64,000 bases of DNA from Streptomyces sp. NL15-2K (lineage in GTDB: Bacteria; Actinomycetota; Actinomycetes; Streptomycetales; Streptomycetaceae): the NCBI RefSeq assembly GCF_030551255.1, contig NZ_CP130630.1, positions 7,483,501 to 7,547,500 of the forward strand, written 5' to 3'. This document shows, piece by piece, positions 32,601 through 41,062 of the stretch (the first letter of the stretch is position 1; every line of letters begins with the position of its first letter). A program made the position numbers and the translations under genes. The notes beneath the pieces are model-generated. The model did not search any database. It was not told where the DNA came from and saw only the letters and a list, made by a program, of their open reading frames with translations.

Positions 32601-35048
32601 TCACTCGCCCGGGTGGGAGAGCTCGATGTCGTGGCTCTCCGCACCCGAGCCGTGCACGGTCAGGCTGGTGGCCTTCGGCGGGTAGCCGGCCGCCATGATC
32701 GTGTACTCGCCGCCGTCCAGGTCGGTGAAGGCATAGGTGCCGTCCTCGCCGGTGGTCGCGCCGGCCACCACGTTGCCGGCCGCGTCGAGGAGCGTGATCC
32801 GCGCGTCGTTCAGCGGCCGGCCCGCCGCTTGGACCGTGCCCTGCACCTGGAGGCCGGAGAACAGTTCGACCTCGGTCCTGGTGACGCCCTGCCCGGCGAT
32901 CTCGACGGGCAGCGCGATCGGCCGGTAGCCGGCCGCGGTCACCGCGAGGGTCAGCTGGCCGGGCACCAGCTCGGCGAAGCTGAAGGTGCCGTCCGTGTCG
33001 GTCAGCCCGGCGGCGAGCACGTCGCCGCGCACGTCGGCCGCGACCACCATGGCGCCGACGACCGGCTTCTTGTGGTCGGCCGACCTGACCGTGCCGACCA
33101 GGCCGCTGGTGCCGGAGAGCAGGATGTCGTACGAGACCGGCTCGTCGCCGACCACCACCGTGGAAGCCTGTGGCTGGTAGCCCTCGGCGGAGGCGATGAG
33201 CACGTAGCTTCCCGCGCCCGGCGCGTCCACCGTGTACGAACCGTCCGGGTGGGCCACCACGCGGCCCACCTGCCGCCCGCCCAGTGAGATCAGGGTGACG
33301 GCTGCCTGCGGCACGGGTGTCGACTCGGCGCCGATGACGTGGCCGCTGACGGGGATGCCGCCGGAGGCCCGGACCGCGGCAGTGGCTCCCGCGGTCGCCG
33401 CCGGGACGGGCGAAGTGTCCGTGGCGGGCGCTGCCGGGCTCGGCACGTTCTCGTCGTTCTCTGTGCTGTCGTGGTTCCCGTCCGCCCGGCCTCGGAGGCC
33501 GAGCGCCGCGAGGGCGGCGCCCAGGAGCGCGAGGATGCCGGTGACCAGGACGGCGGTGTGAACGCCGTTCATGAAGGCGGTGTGGCTGCCCTCCACCACG
33601 GCCGCCCGGAGCTGTGCGGGCATCGCGTCGGAGACCGGGGCGACGCCCATCGCGACCGCGTCCTTCGCCTCCTCGAAGCGAGCGGCTGCCGAGTGGGGCA
33701 CGCCGGCGTCGGTCAGCGAGTCGGTGAGTGTGGAGCCGACGCGGCTGCTGATGATGGAGACGAGCACCGAAGTGCCGAGCGCTCCGCCGACCTGGAGCGA
33801 GGTGGCCTGGAGGCCACCCGCGATGCCACCGTCCTTGACGGGGGCGTTGCCGACGATCGCGTCGGAGGACGCGGACATCACGATGCCGACGCCGAGGCCG
33901 AGCGCGGCGAACGGCGGCCACATGGTGGCGTACGAGGAGTCGGCGCTCCACGAGAGCATCGCGAACGCGGCGCCGGCCTGGAGCACCATCCCGAGCGGCA
34001 TGGTCAGCCGCGGGCCGAACTTCTCGGTGAGCTTCGCGCCGAGCGGCGAGGCCACCATGGAGACGAGGCTGAGCGGCAGGGTGCGCACACCGGCCTCGAC
34101 GGGCGTGAAGCCGCGTACGTTCTGCAGGTACAGCATCACGAAGAAGATCGTGCCGAGCAGCACGAAGAAGTTCAGCGCGGTGACGAACGTACCGATGGTC
34201 AGGGCCGGGTTGCGGAACAGCCGCATGGGCAGGAGGGGGTGCGCGACGCGGGTCTCGTACCAGCCGAAGAGGACCAGGACGACGACACCGCCGACGATCG
34301 CGCCGAGCGTGCCGGCCGAAGTCCAGCCCCACGTCTCGCCCTTGACGACGCCGAAGACGACGGCGAGCAGTCCGAGCGCGAGCAGCACGACGCCGGGCAC
34401 GTCGAACTTCTCGCTCGCGGCAGCCTCGTTCCTGGACTGCGGCAGCACTACGAGGCCGAAGACGAGGGCGATGACGCCGATGGGGGCGTTGATGTAGAAG
34501 ACGGACTCCCAGTTGACGTGCTCGACGAGCAGTCCGCCGACGATCGGGCCGAGCGCGGTGGAGACGGACGAGATCATCGCCCAGATGCCGACCGCCATGC
34601 CGAACTTCTTCGGCGGGAACACGGCACGCAGCAACGCGAGGGTGTTGGGCATCAACATCGCGCCGAAGAGGCCCTGCAGGGCCCGGAAGGCGATGACGCC
34701 CTCGACAGAGCCGACGAGACCGATCGCAACGGACGCGAGGGTGAATCCGACGACGCCGACGAGGTAGACCGTACGGCGCCCGAGGCGGTCGCCGAGCTTG
34801 CCGCCGAGGATGAGGGCGGCGGCGAGGGCGAGCAGGTAGGAGTTGGTGACCCACTGCAGTTCAGCGGTGGTGGCGTTCAGGTCGCGGGCGATCTCGGCGT
34901 TGGCGATCGAGACGACGGAGCCGTCGAGGCCGACCATGAACAGGCCGAACGCGACGGCGACCAGCGTCAGCCAGGCGTTGGCGCGAACACCGCGGGGCTG
35001 GGGGTCGGATACGGAAGGGGGCGCTGTGGAGACAGCGGTGACAGACAT
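32601..35048 (-). CDS. MFS exporter (DHA2) with C-terminal carboxypeptidase-regulatory-like repeats
   Basis: An 815-residue fusion. Residues about 25-510 are a 14-TM DHA2 drug exporter (GKLGDRLGRRTVYLVG motif A, ALGPIVGGLLVEHVNWESVFYINAPIG motif C). After a Glu/Asn/Pro-rich linker come three successive beta-sandwich modules of roughly 80 residues, each with a G-x-V or PV-AxVTL start and DGSYTV/DGTFSF/DGTYAF turns, typical of carboxypeptidase-regulatory-like domains. Where these modules sit relative to the membrane depends on helix number. The upstream MarR gene on the same strand probably controls it. ATG 35048 gives the normal short N-terminus. Confidence 0.9.
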   Translation of the reverse strand: MSVTAVSTAPPSVSDPQPRGVRANAWLTLVAVAFGLFMVGLDGSVVSIANAEIARDLNATTAELQWVTNSYLLALAAALILGGKLGDRLGRRTVYLVGVVGFTLASVAIGLVGSVEGVIAFRALQGLFGAMLMPNTLALLRAVFPPKKFGMAVGIWAMISSVSTALGPIVGGLLVEHVNWESVFYINAPIGVIALVFGLVVLPQSRNEAAASEKFDVPGVVLLALGLLAVVFGVVKGETWGWTSAGTLGAIVGGVVVLVLFGWYETRVAHPLLPMRLFRNPALTIGTFVTALNFFVLLGTIFFVMLYLQNVRGFTPVEAGVRTLPLSLVSMVASPLGAKLTEKFGPRLTMPLGMVLQAGAAFAMLSWSADSSYATMWPPFAALGLGVGIVMSASSDAIVGNAPVKDGGIAGGLQATSLQVGGALGTSVLVSIISSRVGSTLTDSLTDAGVPHSAAARFEEAKDAVAMGVAPVSDAMPAQLRAAVVEGSHTAFMNGVHTAVLVTGILALLGAALAALGLRGRADGNHDSTENDENVPSPAAPATDTSPVPAATAGATAAVRASGGIPVSGHVIGAESTPVPQAAVTLISLGGRQVGRVVAHPDGSYTVDAPGAGSYVLIASAEGYQPQASTVVVGDEPVSYDILLSGTSGLVGTVRSADHKKPVVGAMVVAADVRGDVLAAGLTDTDGTFSFAELVPGQLTLAVTAAGYRPIALPVEIAGQGVTRTEVELFSGLQVQGTVQAAGRPLNDARITLLDAAGNVVAGATTGEDGTYAFTDLDGGEYTIMAAGYPPKATSLTVHGSGAESHDIELSHPGE

Positions 35049-35185
35049 GTGTGTGAGCTGTCCTCGGGACGTGTGGCGCGCCGCTGGGGCGCGTGGACAT
35101 GTGGGGGAAGCTGTGCACGGGAGCGGCACACCCAGCCCCGCCGCAGGGGCGGCAAGGGCAGCAGGCGTACGGGAGCCCGGACCGG

Positions 35186-35665
35186 TCAGGCGGAGTCGTC
35201 GCGCAGGCGCCGGGTGAGAGCTTCGAGGGCGCCGAGCGCCGAGCCGAGGGCGTCGAGGTCACCGTCGGTGAGAGTATTCAGCGCGGACGCGAACTGCGCC
35301 GCCGCGATGTTCTGGACCTCGCCGATGCGTTGACGCGCCTTGGCGGTGACGCACAGGTGCGCCACACGCTTGTCGGTGTCGTCCTGATGCCGTTCCAGCA
35401 GGCCCGCTTCGGTGAGGCGGGTGACCAGGGCGCTGACGTTGTTCGGCATCATCCGCAGCGCCTGGGCCGCCTTGTGGACGGTCGCGCCGTCGTGCTCGGC
35501 GACGTACTGAAGCAGGGTCAACTGCCGCTCGGGGAGCTTGGCGTAGGGCAGTTGCCGGTCGATGCCCTGCTTGATGTACCGGTTCAGCGCAGGCAGGCAC
35601 GCCACGAGGCCTGCGGCCACATGGTCGACGCCCTGGATGGGGCGAGCCTCACTGATTCCGGTCAC
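35186..35665 (-). CDS. MarR-family regulator of the MFS exporter
   Basis: A 159-residue MarR protein. Helix ERQLTLLQYVAEHDGATVHKAAQALRMMPNNVSALVTRLTEAGLLERHQDDTDKRVAHLCVT forms the winged helix with the DxxDKR wing. GTG 35665 lies six bases after a TAACTT -10 hexamer, so translation is probably leaderless. Near-perfect direct repeats lie inside the promoter and suggest autorepression. The MFS gene follows 137 bp downstream on the same strand, the usual regulator-efflux pair. Confidence 0.9.
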   Translation of the reverse strand: MTGISEARPIQGVDHVAAGLVACLPALNRYIKQGIDRQLPYAKLPERQLTLLQYVAEHDGATVHKAAQALRMMPNNVSALVTRLTEAGLLERHQDDTDKRVAHLCVTAKARQRIGEVQNIAAAQFASALNTLTDGDLDALGSALGALEALTRRLRDDSA

Positions 35666-35671
35666 GACGCC

Positions 35672-35701
35672 AAGTTACCTATGACAAGAAACCTATGTCA
35701 A
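35672..35701 (-). promoter_or_regulatory. MarR gene promoter with internal direct repeats
   Basis: On the minus strand TTGACA (35701-35696) and TAACTT (35677-35672) are spaced 18 bp. Two near-identical 11-bp repeats, TGACATAGGTT and TGTCATAGGTA, fill the region between and over the -35 box and are likely the regulator's own binding site. The start codon is six bases past the -10, so the transcript is probably leaderless. Confidence 0.65.
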
Positions 35702-35773
35702 AATACTAATTGATGGTCCCGGCCGGACACCTGCGCACGGACCGGACTGCGAACGGACCGGACCCTGCCGGCG

Positions 35774-36415
35774 TCAGGAGTGGCGGTCCGCTTCCCCCGT
35801 CGCGTTCTGAACGGTGAGGAGCCGCACCTTTGAACCGTCACCGACGGCACGCCAACGGTGGGGAGTGCCTCCGGGGTAGCAGATGCTGTCTCCCGGTCCG
35901 AGCACGTGGAGACGGGGTCCGTCCGCGGTCTGCAGGTCGATCTCGATCTCACCGGCCACGACGTAGACGAACTCGTCGCCGGGGTGGTCGTAGTACTCCT
36001 CGAACCCCTCCCGGGTCCCGGTGTACTCCACGGGGTGGACGGAGTAGGCGGGGGCGCCGAGCATACGTGCCGTGCCGCCGGGGTTGGCCACGGGCAGGCC
36101 CTCGCCCGAGCGCACCAGGTGGACGGAGTCGGCCGAGGCGCCGGGATGCCGCACCGCCGCCGCGGCCATGAGTGCCTGCTGTGTGGTGCCGAGAGCGCGG
36201 GCGATGCGGTGCAGGGACGGCATGCTCGGCCGGGTCAGACCCCGCTCCAGCTGGCTGAGGAACGGGTGGGAGAGGGCGGCGCGGTCGGCGAGCTGGACGA
36301 GGGTCAGGCCCCGCTCCTTGCGCAACTTGCGGATCGCACTGCCGAGTTCGGCGCGCAGCGGTGCGTCCGCGTCCTCGGCGGTGGGTGACGTGCTGTTGGC
36401 GGGTTGGGGCGGCAT
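35774..36415 (-). CDS. XRE-family regulator with C-terminal cupin domain
   Basis: A 213-residue regulator. HTH of the lambda-repressor type (SAIRKLRKERGLTLVQLADRAALSHPFLSQLERGLTRPSMPSLHRIARAL), a linker, then a cupin_2 domain (DHPGDEFVYVVAGEIEIDL ... GPGDSICYPGGTPHRWRAV) that presumably binds the inducer. It is divergent from the flavin reductase block. The palindrome in this gap (36514-36534) recurs upstream of the ABC-transporter block, so it is the best candidate regulator of both. AGGA lies before ATG 36415. Confidence 0.9.
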   Translation of the reverse strand: MPPQPANSTSPTAEDADAPLRAELGSAIRKLRKERGLTLVQLADRAALSHPFLSQLERGLTRPSMPSLHRIARALGTTQQALMAAAAVRHPGASADSVHLVRSGEGLPVANPGGTARMLGAPAYSVHPVEYTGTREGFEEYYDHPGDEFVYVVAGEIEIDLQTADGPRLHVLGPGDSICYPGGTPHRWRAVGDGSKVRLLTVQNATGEADRHS

Positions 36416-36513
36416 GGCAGGAATCCTAAAGGGTGGGGCCGACGGGCCGTTGGGCTCCTGAAGGCGGCCGGGGGAGAGGTTTTACGCCGGCGAAACACCA
36501 GGACTTTACGCTC

Positions 36514-36534
36514 GATGTTGATGGCACGAACATT
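36514..36534. promoter_or_regulatory. Palindrome upstream of the flavin reductase block, copy 1
   Basis: GATGTT, 9 bp, AACATT. The inner bases also match the second copy at 39304-39324 when read on the opposite strand. It lies 27 bp before the flavin reductase start and 99 bp from the XRE-cupin start. Two TTTACGC direct repeats (36481-36487, 36505-36511) lie just upstream. Confidence 0.65.
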
Positions 36535-36561
36535 CTACCTCTCAGCCCCAAGGGAGCCCTC

Positions 36562-37083
36562 ATGGCTGCGGCCACTTCCGACCGTCCCGTCGACTCCCGG
36601 CCGGACTCCGCCTTCCTCGACGCCATGGCCGCCCTGGCCGGGGGCGTCTGTGTCGTCACCGCCCTGACCGCGAAGGGGCGCCCGGTCGGCTTCACCAGCA
36701 CCGCCGTCATGAGCCTGAGCCGCGAACCGCAGCTGCTGGCCATCGGGGTGGGCCGTCGCGGCCGTACGCTGCCCACGCTGCTCGGCGGCCGCACGTTCGC
36801 GCTGAACATCCTGCATGCCGGCGGTGAGCACATCTCCCGGCGCTTCGCCGACTCCTCCGCGGACCGGTTCGCGGAGGTGGAGTGGTCGGCCGAGGAACGC
36901 GGCGGACTGCCGCTGCTGCTCGCGCACAGTTCGTACGCGGTCCTCTGCCGTATCGCGCGCGACCTCCCGGCCGGGGACCACCAGCTGATCGTCGCGGCCG
37001 TCGAGGGCGTCGTGACCGGGACCGGCGGACCGACCGCCCTCGTGCACCACGACCGCCGCTATCACGCGCTCGGTGCCGCGTGA
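36562..37083 (+). CDS. Flavin reductase-like (FMN-binding split barrel) protein
   Basis: A 173-residue protein of the HpaC/RutF flavin reductase family: AGGVCVVTALTAKGRPVGFTSTAVMSLSREPQLLAIGV near the N-terminus, RTFALNILHAGGEHISRRFA, and a C-terminal LVHHDRRYHALG. It would supply reduced flavin to a two-component monooxygenase, but no such partner gene is in the window. AGGGAG lies about six bases before ATG 36562. Its stop overlaps the next gene (GTGA). Confidence 0.9.
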   Translation: MAAATSDRPVDSRPDSAFLDAMAALAGGVCVVTALTAKGRPVGFTSTAVMSLSREPQLLAIGVGRRGRTLPTLLGGRTFALNILHAGGEHISRRFADSSADRFAEVEWSAEERGGLPLLLAHSSYAVLCRIARDLPAGDHQLIVAAVEGVVTGTGGPTALVHHDRRYHALGAA

Positions 37084-37964
37084 GCGGGCCCGACTGGTTC
37101 CAGGTCGCCGAGACCGGCCCGGGCGCCTTCGTGATCGCCGAGCCGGGCCACGTCAACAGCTACCTCCTGCTCGGCGACGAACTGGCCCTGCTCTACGACA
37201 CGGGCATGGGCGTCGGCGACATCGGCGAGCAGGTGCGACGGCTGACCCGGCTGCCGCTGCTCGTCGTCAACTCCCACCACCACTTCGACCACCGCGGCGG
37301 CAACGCCTCCCTGGCCGGGCACGCCGAGGACATCGCCGTACACACCGATGGCGCCGCGCTGCACACGGCTCCGGCTCCGCGCGAGTGGCTGGAGGCGTAC
37401 GCGCACATCGCGCACGGCCTGCGGAAGCGGTACGAGGAGTTCCGTGCCCTGGACACCGGCGGGTTCTTCCTGACCGACTCCCGCGTCGAGGTGCGGCCGG
37501 TGCCCGACCTGGCCGACTGGCGCATCGAGGCCGTACGCCCCACCCGGCTGCTGCGCGAAGGAGACGTCCTCCACCTGGGCGGCCGGAGCCTGAAGGTGCT
37601 CCACACCCCCGGGCACTCGCCGGACGGCATCTGCCTGTGGGAGCCGGAGACGGGGTTGCTGCTGGCCGGGGACACGCTGATCAGCGGTACCTTCTTCGCC
37701 CATGTACCGGGCGCCGACGTGAAAGCCTTCGCCGGCTCGACGCGCCGCCTCGCGGAGCTGCCCGTCACCACCGCGCTGCTCGGCCACAATCTGCGGCACC
37801 GGGAGTCGGCGGATTTCGTCGGCCGGGTCGCCGAGGCGTTCGCGGCCGTGCGGGACGGCCGCACCCGCCCGTACCCCTCCACCGACATGTTCGGCGCCCC
37901 CGTACGCCGTCATGACTTCGACGGCTTCGCGGTGCTCACCGCGCCGCACGGAACGGACCGCTGA
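37080..37964 (+). CDS. Metallo-beta-lactamase-fold hydrolase
   Basis: A 294-residue MBL-fold protein. Metal motif NSHHHFDHRGGN, later His in HTPGHSPDGICLWEPE, Asp in LLAGDTLISG and His in LLGHNLRH. The binuclear zinc site is complete, so it is likely an active hydrolase, of lactone, lactam, thioester or cyclic amide. GTG 37080 overlaps the flavin reductase stop and its own stop overlaps the amidohydrolase start as TGATG. Confidence 0.9.
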   Translation: MSGPDWFQVAETGPGAFVIAEPGHVNSYLLLGDELALLYDTGMGVGDIGEQVRRLTRLPLLVVNSHHHFDHRGGNASLAGHAEDIAVHTDGAALHTAPAPREWLEAYAHIAHGLRKRYEEFRALDTGGFFLTDSRVEVRPVPDLADWRIEAVRPTRLLREGDVLHLGGRSLKVLHTPGHSPDGICLWEPETGLLLAGDTLISGTFFAHVPGADVKAFAGSTRRLAELPVTTALLGHNLRHRESADFVGRVAEAFAAVRDGRTRPYPSTDMFGAPVRRHDFDGFAVLTAPHGTDR

Positions 37965-39211
37965 TGTCACCACTTCTGCTGCGTGGCGCGCGGCTGCCCG
38001 ACGGAGACGTCCGCGACCTCCTGCTCGACCCGGACAGCGGCCTCGTCGCCCGGGTCGCCCCGCCCGGAGTGCTTCCTTCCGGCCCCGATGAACTCGACCT
38101 GACCGGGCATCTGCTCCTGCCCGCCCCCGCGGAACCGCACGCCCACCTGGACAAGGCCCTCACCTGGGATCTGGCGCAAGCATTGCCTGCCGGGGCACCA
38201 GCGGGCGCCCTGCCCGGAGACCTGTCCTCCGCCGTCACCGCCTGGCGCGCGTACGCCGCGCGGGTCACCGAGGAAGACGTGTTCCAGCGCGCCGGGCGGG
38301 CGGTCGACGAGTTGCGTGCGAACGGTGTGACAGCCGTCAGGACCCACGTGGATCTCCTCACGGACAACGGCAGCTACCGCGCCGGTGATCCGCTGCGCGG
38401 CCTGCGTGCCCTGCTCCGGCTGCGCAGACAGCTCCGCGGCCGCGTACGACTCCAGATCGCCGTCCTGCACATCGACGCCCCGGACGAGCTGCTGCACCAG
38501 GCCCTCGACCTCGGCGCGGACCTGCTGGGCGACTGCCCCCACCTGTCCGCCGACCCGGCCGCGTCCGTGGAACGCACCCTGCGCATCGCCGCCGAGCACC
38601 AGGTCGGGGTCGACCTGCACGCGGACGAGACCCTCGACCCGGGCGCGCAGGATCTGCGCCTGCTCGCCCGTGCCGTGCGGGAGCGCGGCTTCGTCTCCGG
38701 CGTCACCGCGAGTCACTGCGTCAGCCTCGGCGCGGTGGAGCCGGAGGAGGCGGCCCGCACGGCCAAGGAGGTCGCGGCCGCCGGGATCGGCGTGGTCGCC
38801 CTCCCGCTGACGAACCTCTACCTCCAGGGCCGCGACCGTCCGTCGTCCACACCGCGTGGTCTCACCGCCGTACGCGCCCTGCTGGACGCGGGCGTGACGG
38901 TCGCGGCCGGCGGTGACAACATCCGGGACCCTTTCAACCCCGTGGGCCGGGCGGATCCGCTGGAGACCGCGTCCCTGCTGGTCACGGCCGGCCATCTCAC
39001 GCCGGGCGAGGCGCTGCACGCGGTCACCGCGGGCGCCCGTGCCGTCCTCGGGCTGCCCGAGGCCGGCCCGTACGAGGGTGCCGTCGCCGATCTGCTGGCG
39101 GTGCGCGCGCAGACCGTGTCGGAGGTCCTCGGCGCGTCCTGTCCCGAGCGGCTCGTCTTCGCCGGCGGGCGGCTGGTCAGCCGTACGTCGGTGGTGCGCG
39201 AGCTGTACTGA
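37964..39211 (+). CDS. Amidohydrolase-family deaminase (cytosine deaminase-like)
   Basis: A 415-residue amidohydrolase. Metal and catalytic motifs in family order: EPHAHLDKA (HxH), TAVRTHVDLL, DLHADETLDP (catalytic Glu), ASHCVSLG and GGDNIRDPFN (Asp). This pattern is that of cytosine/isocytosine/N-isopropylammelide-type deaminases. It probably removes an exocyclic amino group from, or hydrolyses, a nitrogen ring compound. Start overlaps the previous stop (TGATG). Confidence 0.9.
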   Translation: MSPLLLRGARLPDGDVRDLLLDPDSGLVARVAPPGVLPSGPDELDLTGHLLLPAPAEPHAHLDKALTWDLAQALPAGAPAGALPGDLSSAVTAWRAYAARVTEEDVFQRAGRAVDELRANGVTAVRTHVDLLTDNGSYRAGDPLRGLRALLRLRRQLRGRVRLQIAVLHIDAPDELLHQALDLGADLLGDCPHLSADPAASVERTLRIAAEHQVGVDLHADETLDPGAQDLRLLARAVRERGFVSGVTASHCVSLGAVEPEEAARTAKEVAAAGIGVVALPLTNLYLQGRDRPSSTPRGLTAVRALLDAGVTVAAGGDNIRDPFNPVGRADPLETASLLVTAGHLTPGEALHAVTAGARAVLGLPEAGPYEGAVADLLAVRAQTVSEVLGASCPERLVFAGGRLVSRTSVVRELY

Positions 39212-39212
39212 G

Positions 39213-39236
39213 GGTCCGGGAACCTGTCCGGGAATC
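39213..39236. repeat. 12-bp imperfect tandem duplication after the amidohydrolase stop
   Basis: GTCCGGGAACCT is followed by GTCCGGGAATCT with one mismatch, a few bases after the TGA at 39209-39211. A smaller relative of the stop-codon duplications seen elsewhere. Confidence 0.7.
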
Positions 39237-39303
39237 TGCTGAAGCCGCCCGCCCGCCCGTTCCCGACGAACGGATACCGCCGTGACACCGGTCCGAAACA
39301 ATC

Positions 39304-39324
39304 AATGTTCATGCTATCAACATT
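39304..39324. promoter_or_regulatory. Palindrome upstream of the ABC transporter block, copy 2
   Basis: AATGTT, 9 bp, AACATT: a perfect 6-9-6 inverted repeat 27 bp before GTG 39352. Its sequence matches the complement of copy 1 at 36514-36534 in 17 of 21 positions, and both lie 27 bp from the start codon of the gene they precede. Confidence 0.7.
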
Positions 39325-39351
39325 CGCACTGTGGCACTGAAGGGAGCTGAT

Positions 39352-40122
39352 GTGCCGACCACCGCCGAACAGACACTCGAAGCGACACTGGAAGCGACGC
39401 TGCGATTCGAGAGCGTCGACAAGCACTTCGCCAACGGGACCACCGCCCTCACCGGCCTCGAACTCTCCATCGCACCGGGCGAGTTCGTCGCCGTCGTCGG
39501 CCCCTCGGGCTGCGGCAAGTCCACCCTGCTCCGCCTCGCCTCCGGCCTGGACACCGCCACTGGCGGCACGGTCCATGCCCCCGCGGACTCCCTCGGCTAC
39601 GTCTTCCAGGACCCGACCCTGCTGCCCTGGCGCACCGTCCTGGCCAACGTCGAACTCCCCGCCGAACTCACCGGAACCCCGAAGGCCGAACGGCGTGAAC
39701 GGGCGCTGGACGCCCTGCGCCTGGTGGGCCTGGAGGGCTTCGAGAAGCAGCTGCCGGGGCAGCTGTCCGGAGGCATGCGGATGCGCGTGTCCCTGGCCCG
39801 TGCCCTCATGGCACGGCCGTCGCTGTTCCTCTTCGACGAACCGTTCGGCGCCCTCGACGAGATGACCCGCCTGCGCATGCAGGAGGAACTCCAGCGCATC
39901 TACGCCGAGACCGGCTTCGCCGCCCTGTTCATCACCCACTCGGTGACCGAGGCCGTCTTCCTGTCCGGCCGGGTCGTGGTGATGTCGGCACGCCCCGGCC
40001 GGATCACCGCCTCCTTCGACGTCCCCTTCCCCCATCCCCGCCCGGCCGAGCTGCGCTACGACCCCGAGTTCGGCCGCATCGCCGGCGAGGTCTCGGCGGC
40101 GCTGCGTGGAGGATCCGAGTGA
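39352..40122 (+). CDS. ABC transporter ATP-binding protein (nitrate/sulfonate/NMT1 type)
   Basis: A 256-residue ATPase. Walker A GPSGCGKST, Q-loop VFQDPTLLPWR, signature LSGGMRMRVSLARAL, Walker B LFLFDEPFGALDE and switch His in FITHSVTEAV, characteristic of the SsuB/TauB/ThiZ family. GTG 39352 with AGGGAG 6 bp upstream is preferred to GTG 39331. Operator copy 2 precedes it. Energises uptake through the permease and lipoprotein encoded next. Confidence 0.93.
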   Translation: MPTTAEQTLEATLEATLRFESVDKHFANGTTALTGLELSIAPGEFVAVVGPSGCGKSTLLRLASGLDTATGGTVHAPADSLGYVFQDPTLLPWRTVLANVELPAELTGTPKAERRERALDALRLVGLEGFEKQLPGQLSGGMRMRVSLARALMARPSLFLFDEPFGALDEMTRLRMQEELQRIYAETGFAALFITHSVTEAVFLSGRVVVMSARPGRITASFDVPFPHPRPAELRYDPEFGRIAGEVSAALRGGSE

Positions 40123-41006
40123 GCGCCCACATCACGGCCACCGACCGGACCGAAAAGGCCGTACCGGCAACGGACTTGCCCCAAGCCGAGCCTCCGGCCC
40201 GCGCACGCCGGCACCGGATCCGGATCCGGCCCGTCACACTGCTCACGCCGCTCGGTTCGCTCGGCGCGGCCATCGGCGTCTGGTACGCCGCCACCTATCT
40301 GCTGCTCAGCCCCGACCGGCGCTTCCTCGTCCCGCCACCCCACCAGGTCCTCACCGTGTCGTTCCTCGACTGGACCCATCTGCAGCCGATGCTCCAGGCG
40401 CTGCGGCTCACCGCCCAGGTGGCGCTCGTCGGTCTGCTCATCGCCTCCGCGCTGGGCGTGACGGCGGCGGTGCTGATGAGCAGGGCCCGCTGGCTGGAAC
40501 GCTCCCTGTACCCGTACGCGGTGGTCCTCCAGACCGTGCCGATCCTCGCGATCGTGCCGCTGGTCGGCCTCTGGTTCGGCTTCGGATTCACCAGCCGCGT
40601 GGTCGTCTGCGTCCTGATCGCCCTCTTCCCGATGATCGCCAACACCCTGTTCGGCATCCAGTCGGTGGACCGCACCCACCACGACCTGTTCACCCTCCAG
40701 CGGGCGAGCCGCTGGGCCCGGCTGCGCAAGCTCGAACTGCCCGCAGCGCTGCCTTCGATCTTCACCGGGCTGCGCACCTCCTCCGGCCTGTCCGTGATCG
40801 GTGCGATCGTCGGTGACATGTTCTTCAAGCAGGGCGAACCCGGCATCGGGACCCTGCTCGACGTCTACCGCTCCCGGTTGCAGTCCGAGGACCTGTTCGC
40901 CGCGATCATCCTCGCCTCACTCTTCGGTGTCACGGTCTTCGCCTTCTTCACCCTCGTCGCGCGGCTCGCCGTCGGCTCCTGGCACGCCTCGGCCGACCGG
41001 CCGTAA
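40119..41006 (+). CDS. ABC transporter permease (SsuC/ThiX type)
   Basis: A 295-residue permease with six or so membrane segments and the cytoplasmic EAA-like loop LQRASRWARLRKLELPAALPSIFTGLR before the last helices, where the ATPase docks. A 40-residue charged N-terminal tail precedes TM1. GTG 40119 overlaps the ATPase stop (GTGA). Confidence 0.93.
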   Translation: MSAHITATDRTEKAVPATDLPQAEPPARARRHRIRIRPVTLLTPLGSLGAAIGVWYAATYLLLSPDRRFLVPPPHQVLTVSFLDWTHLQPMLQALRLTAQVALVGLLIASALGVTAAVLMSRARWLERSLYPYAVVLQTVPILAIVPLVGLWFGFGFTSRVVVCVLIALFPMIANTLFGIQSVDRTHHDLFTLQRASRWARLRKLELPAALPSIFTGLRTSSGLSVIGAIVGDMFFKQGEPGIGTLLDVYRSRLQSEDLFAAIILASLFGVTVFAFFTLVARLAVGSWHASADRP

Positions 41007-41062
41007 CCCCGCCGCTGCCCCCGCCCTCCGCTCATCTCCCCCCGTCCCTCAGGGAGTCAGTC

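Noticed and set aside
33339..35333. 664-codon plus-strand open frame opposite the MFS exporter
   Set aside because: Translation is Asp/Glu/Arg/His low complexity without motifs; the minus-strand MFS fusion is unambiguous.
39212..39351. Thiamine-type riboswitch before the ThiY-like ABC transporter
   Set aside because: The conserved CUGAGA/ACCUGA elements are not present in the 140-bp gap; the visible feature is a protein-binding type palindrome.
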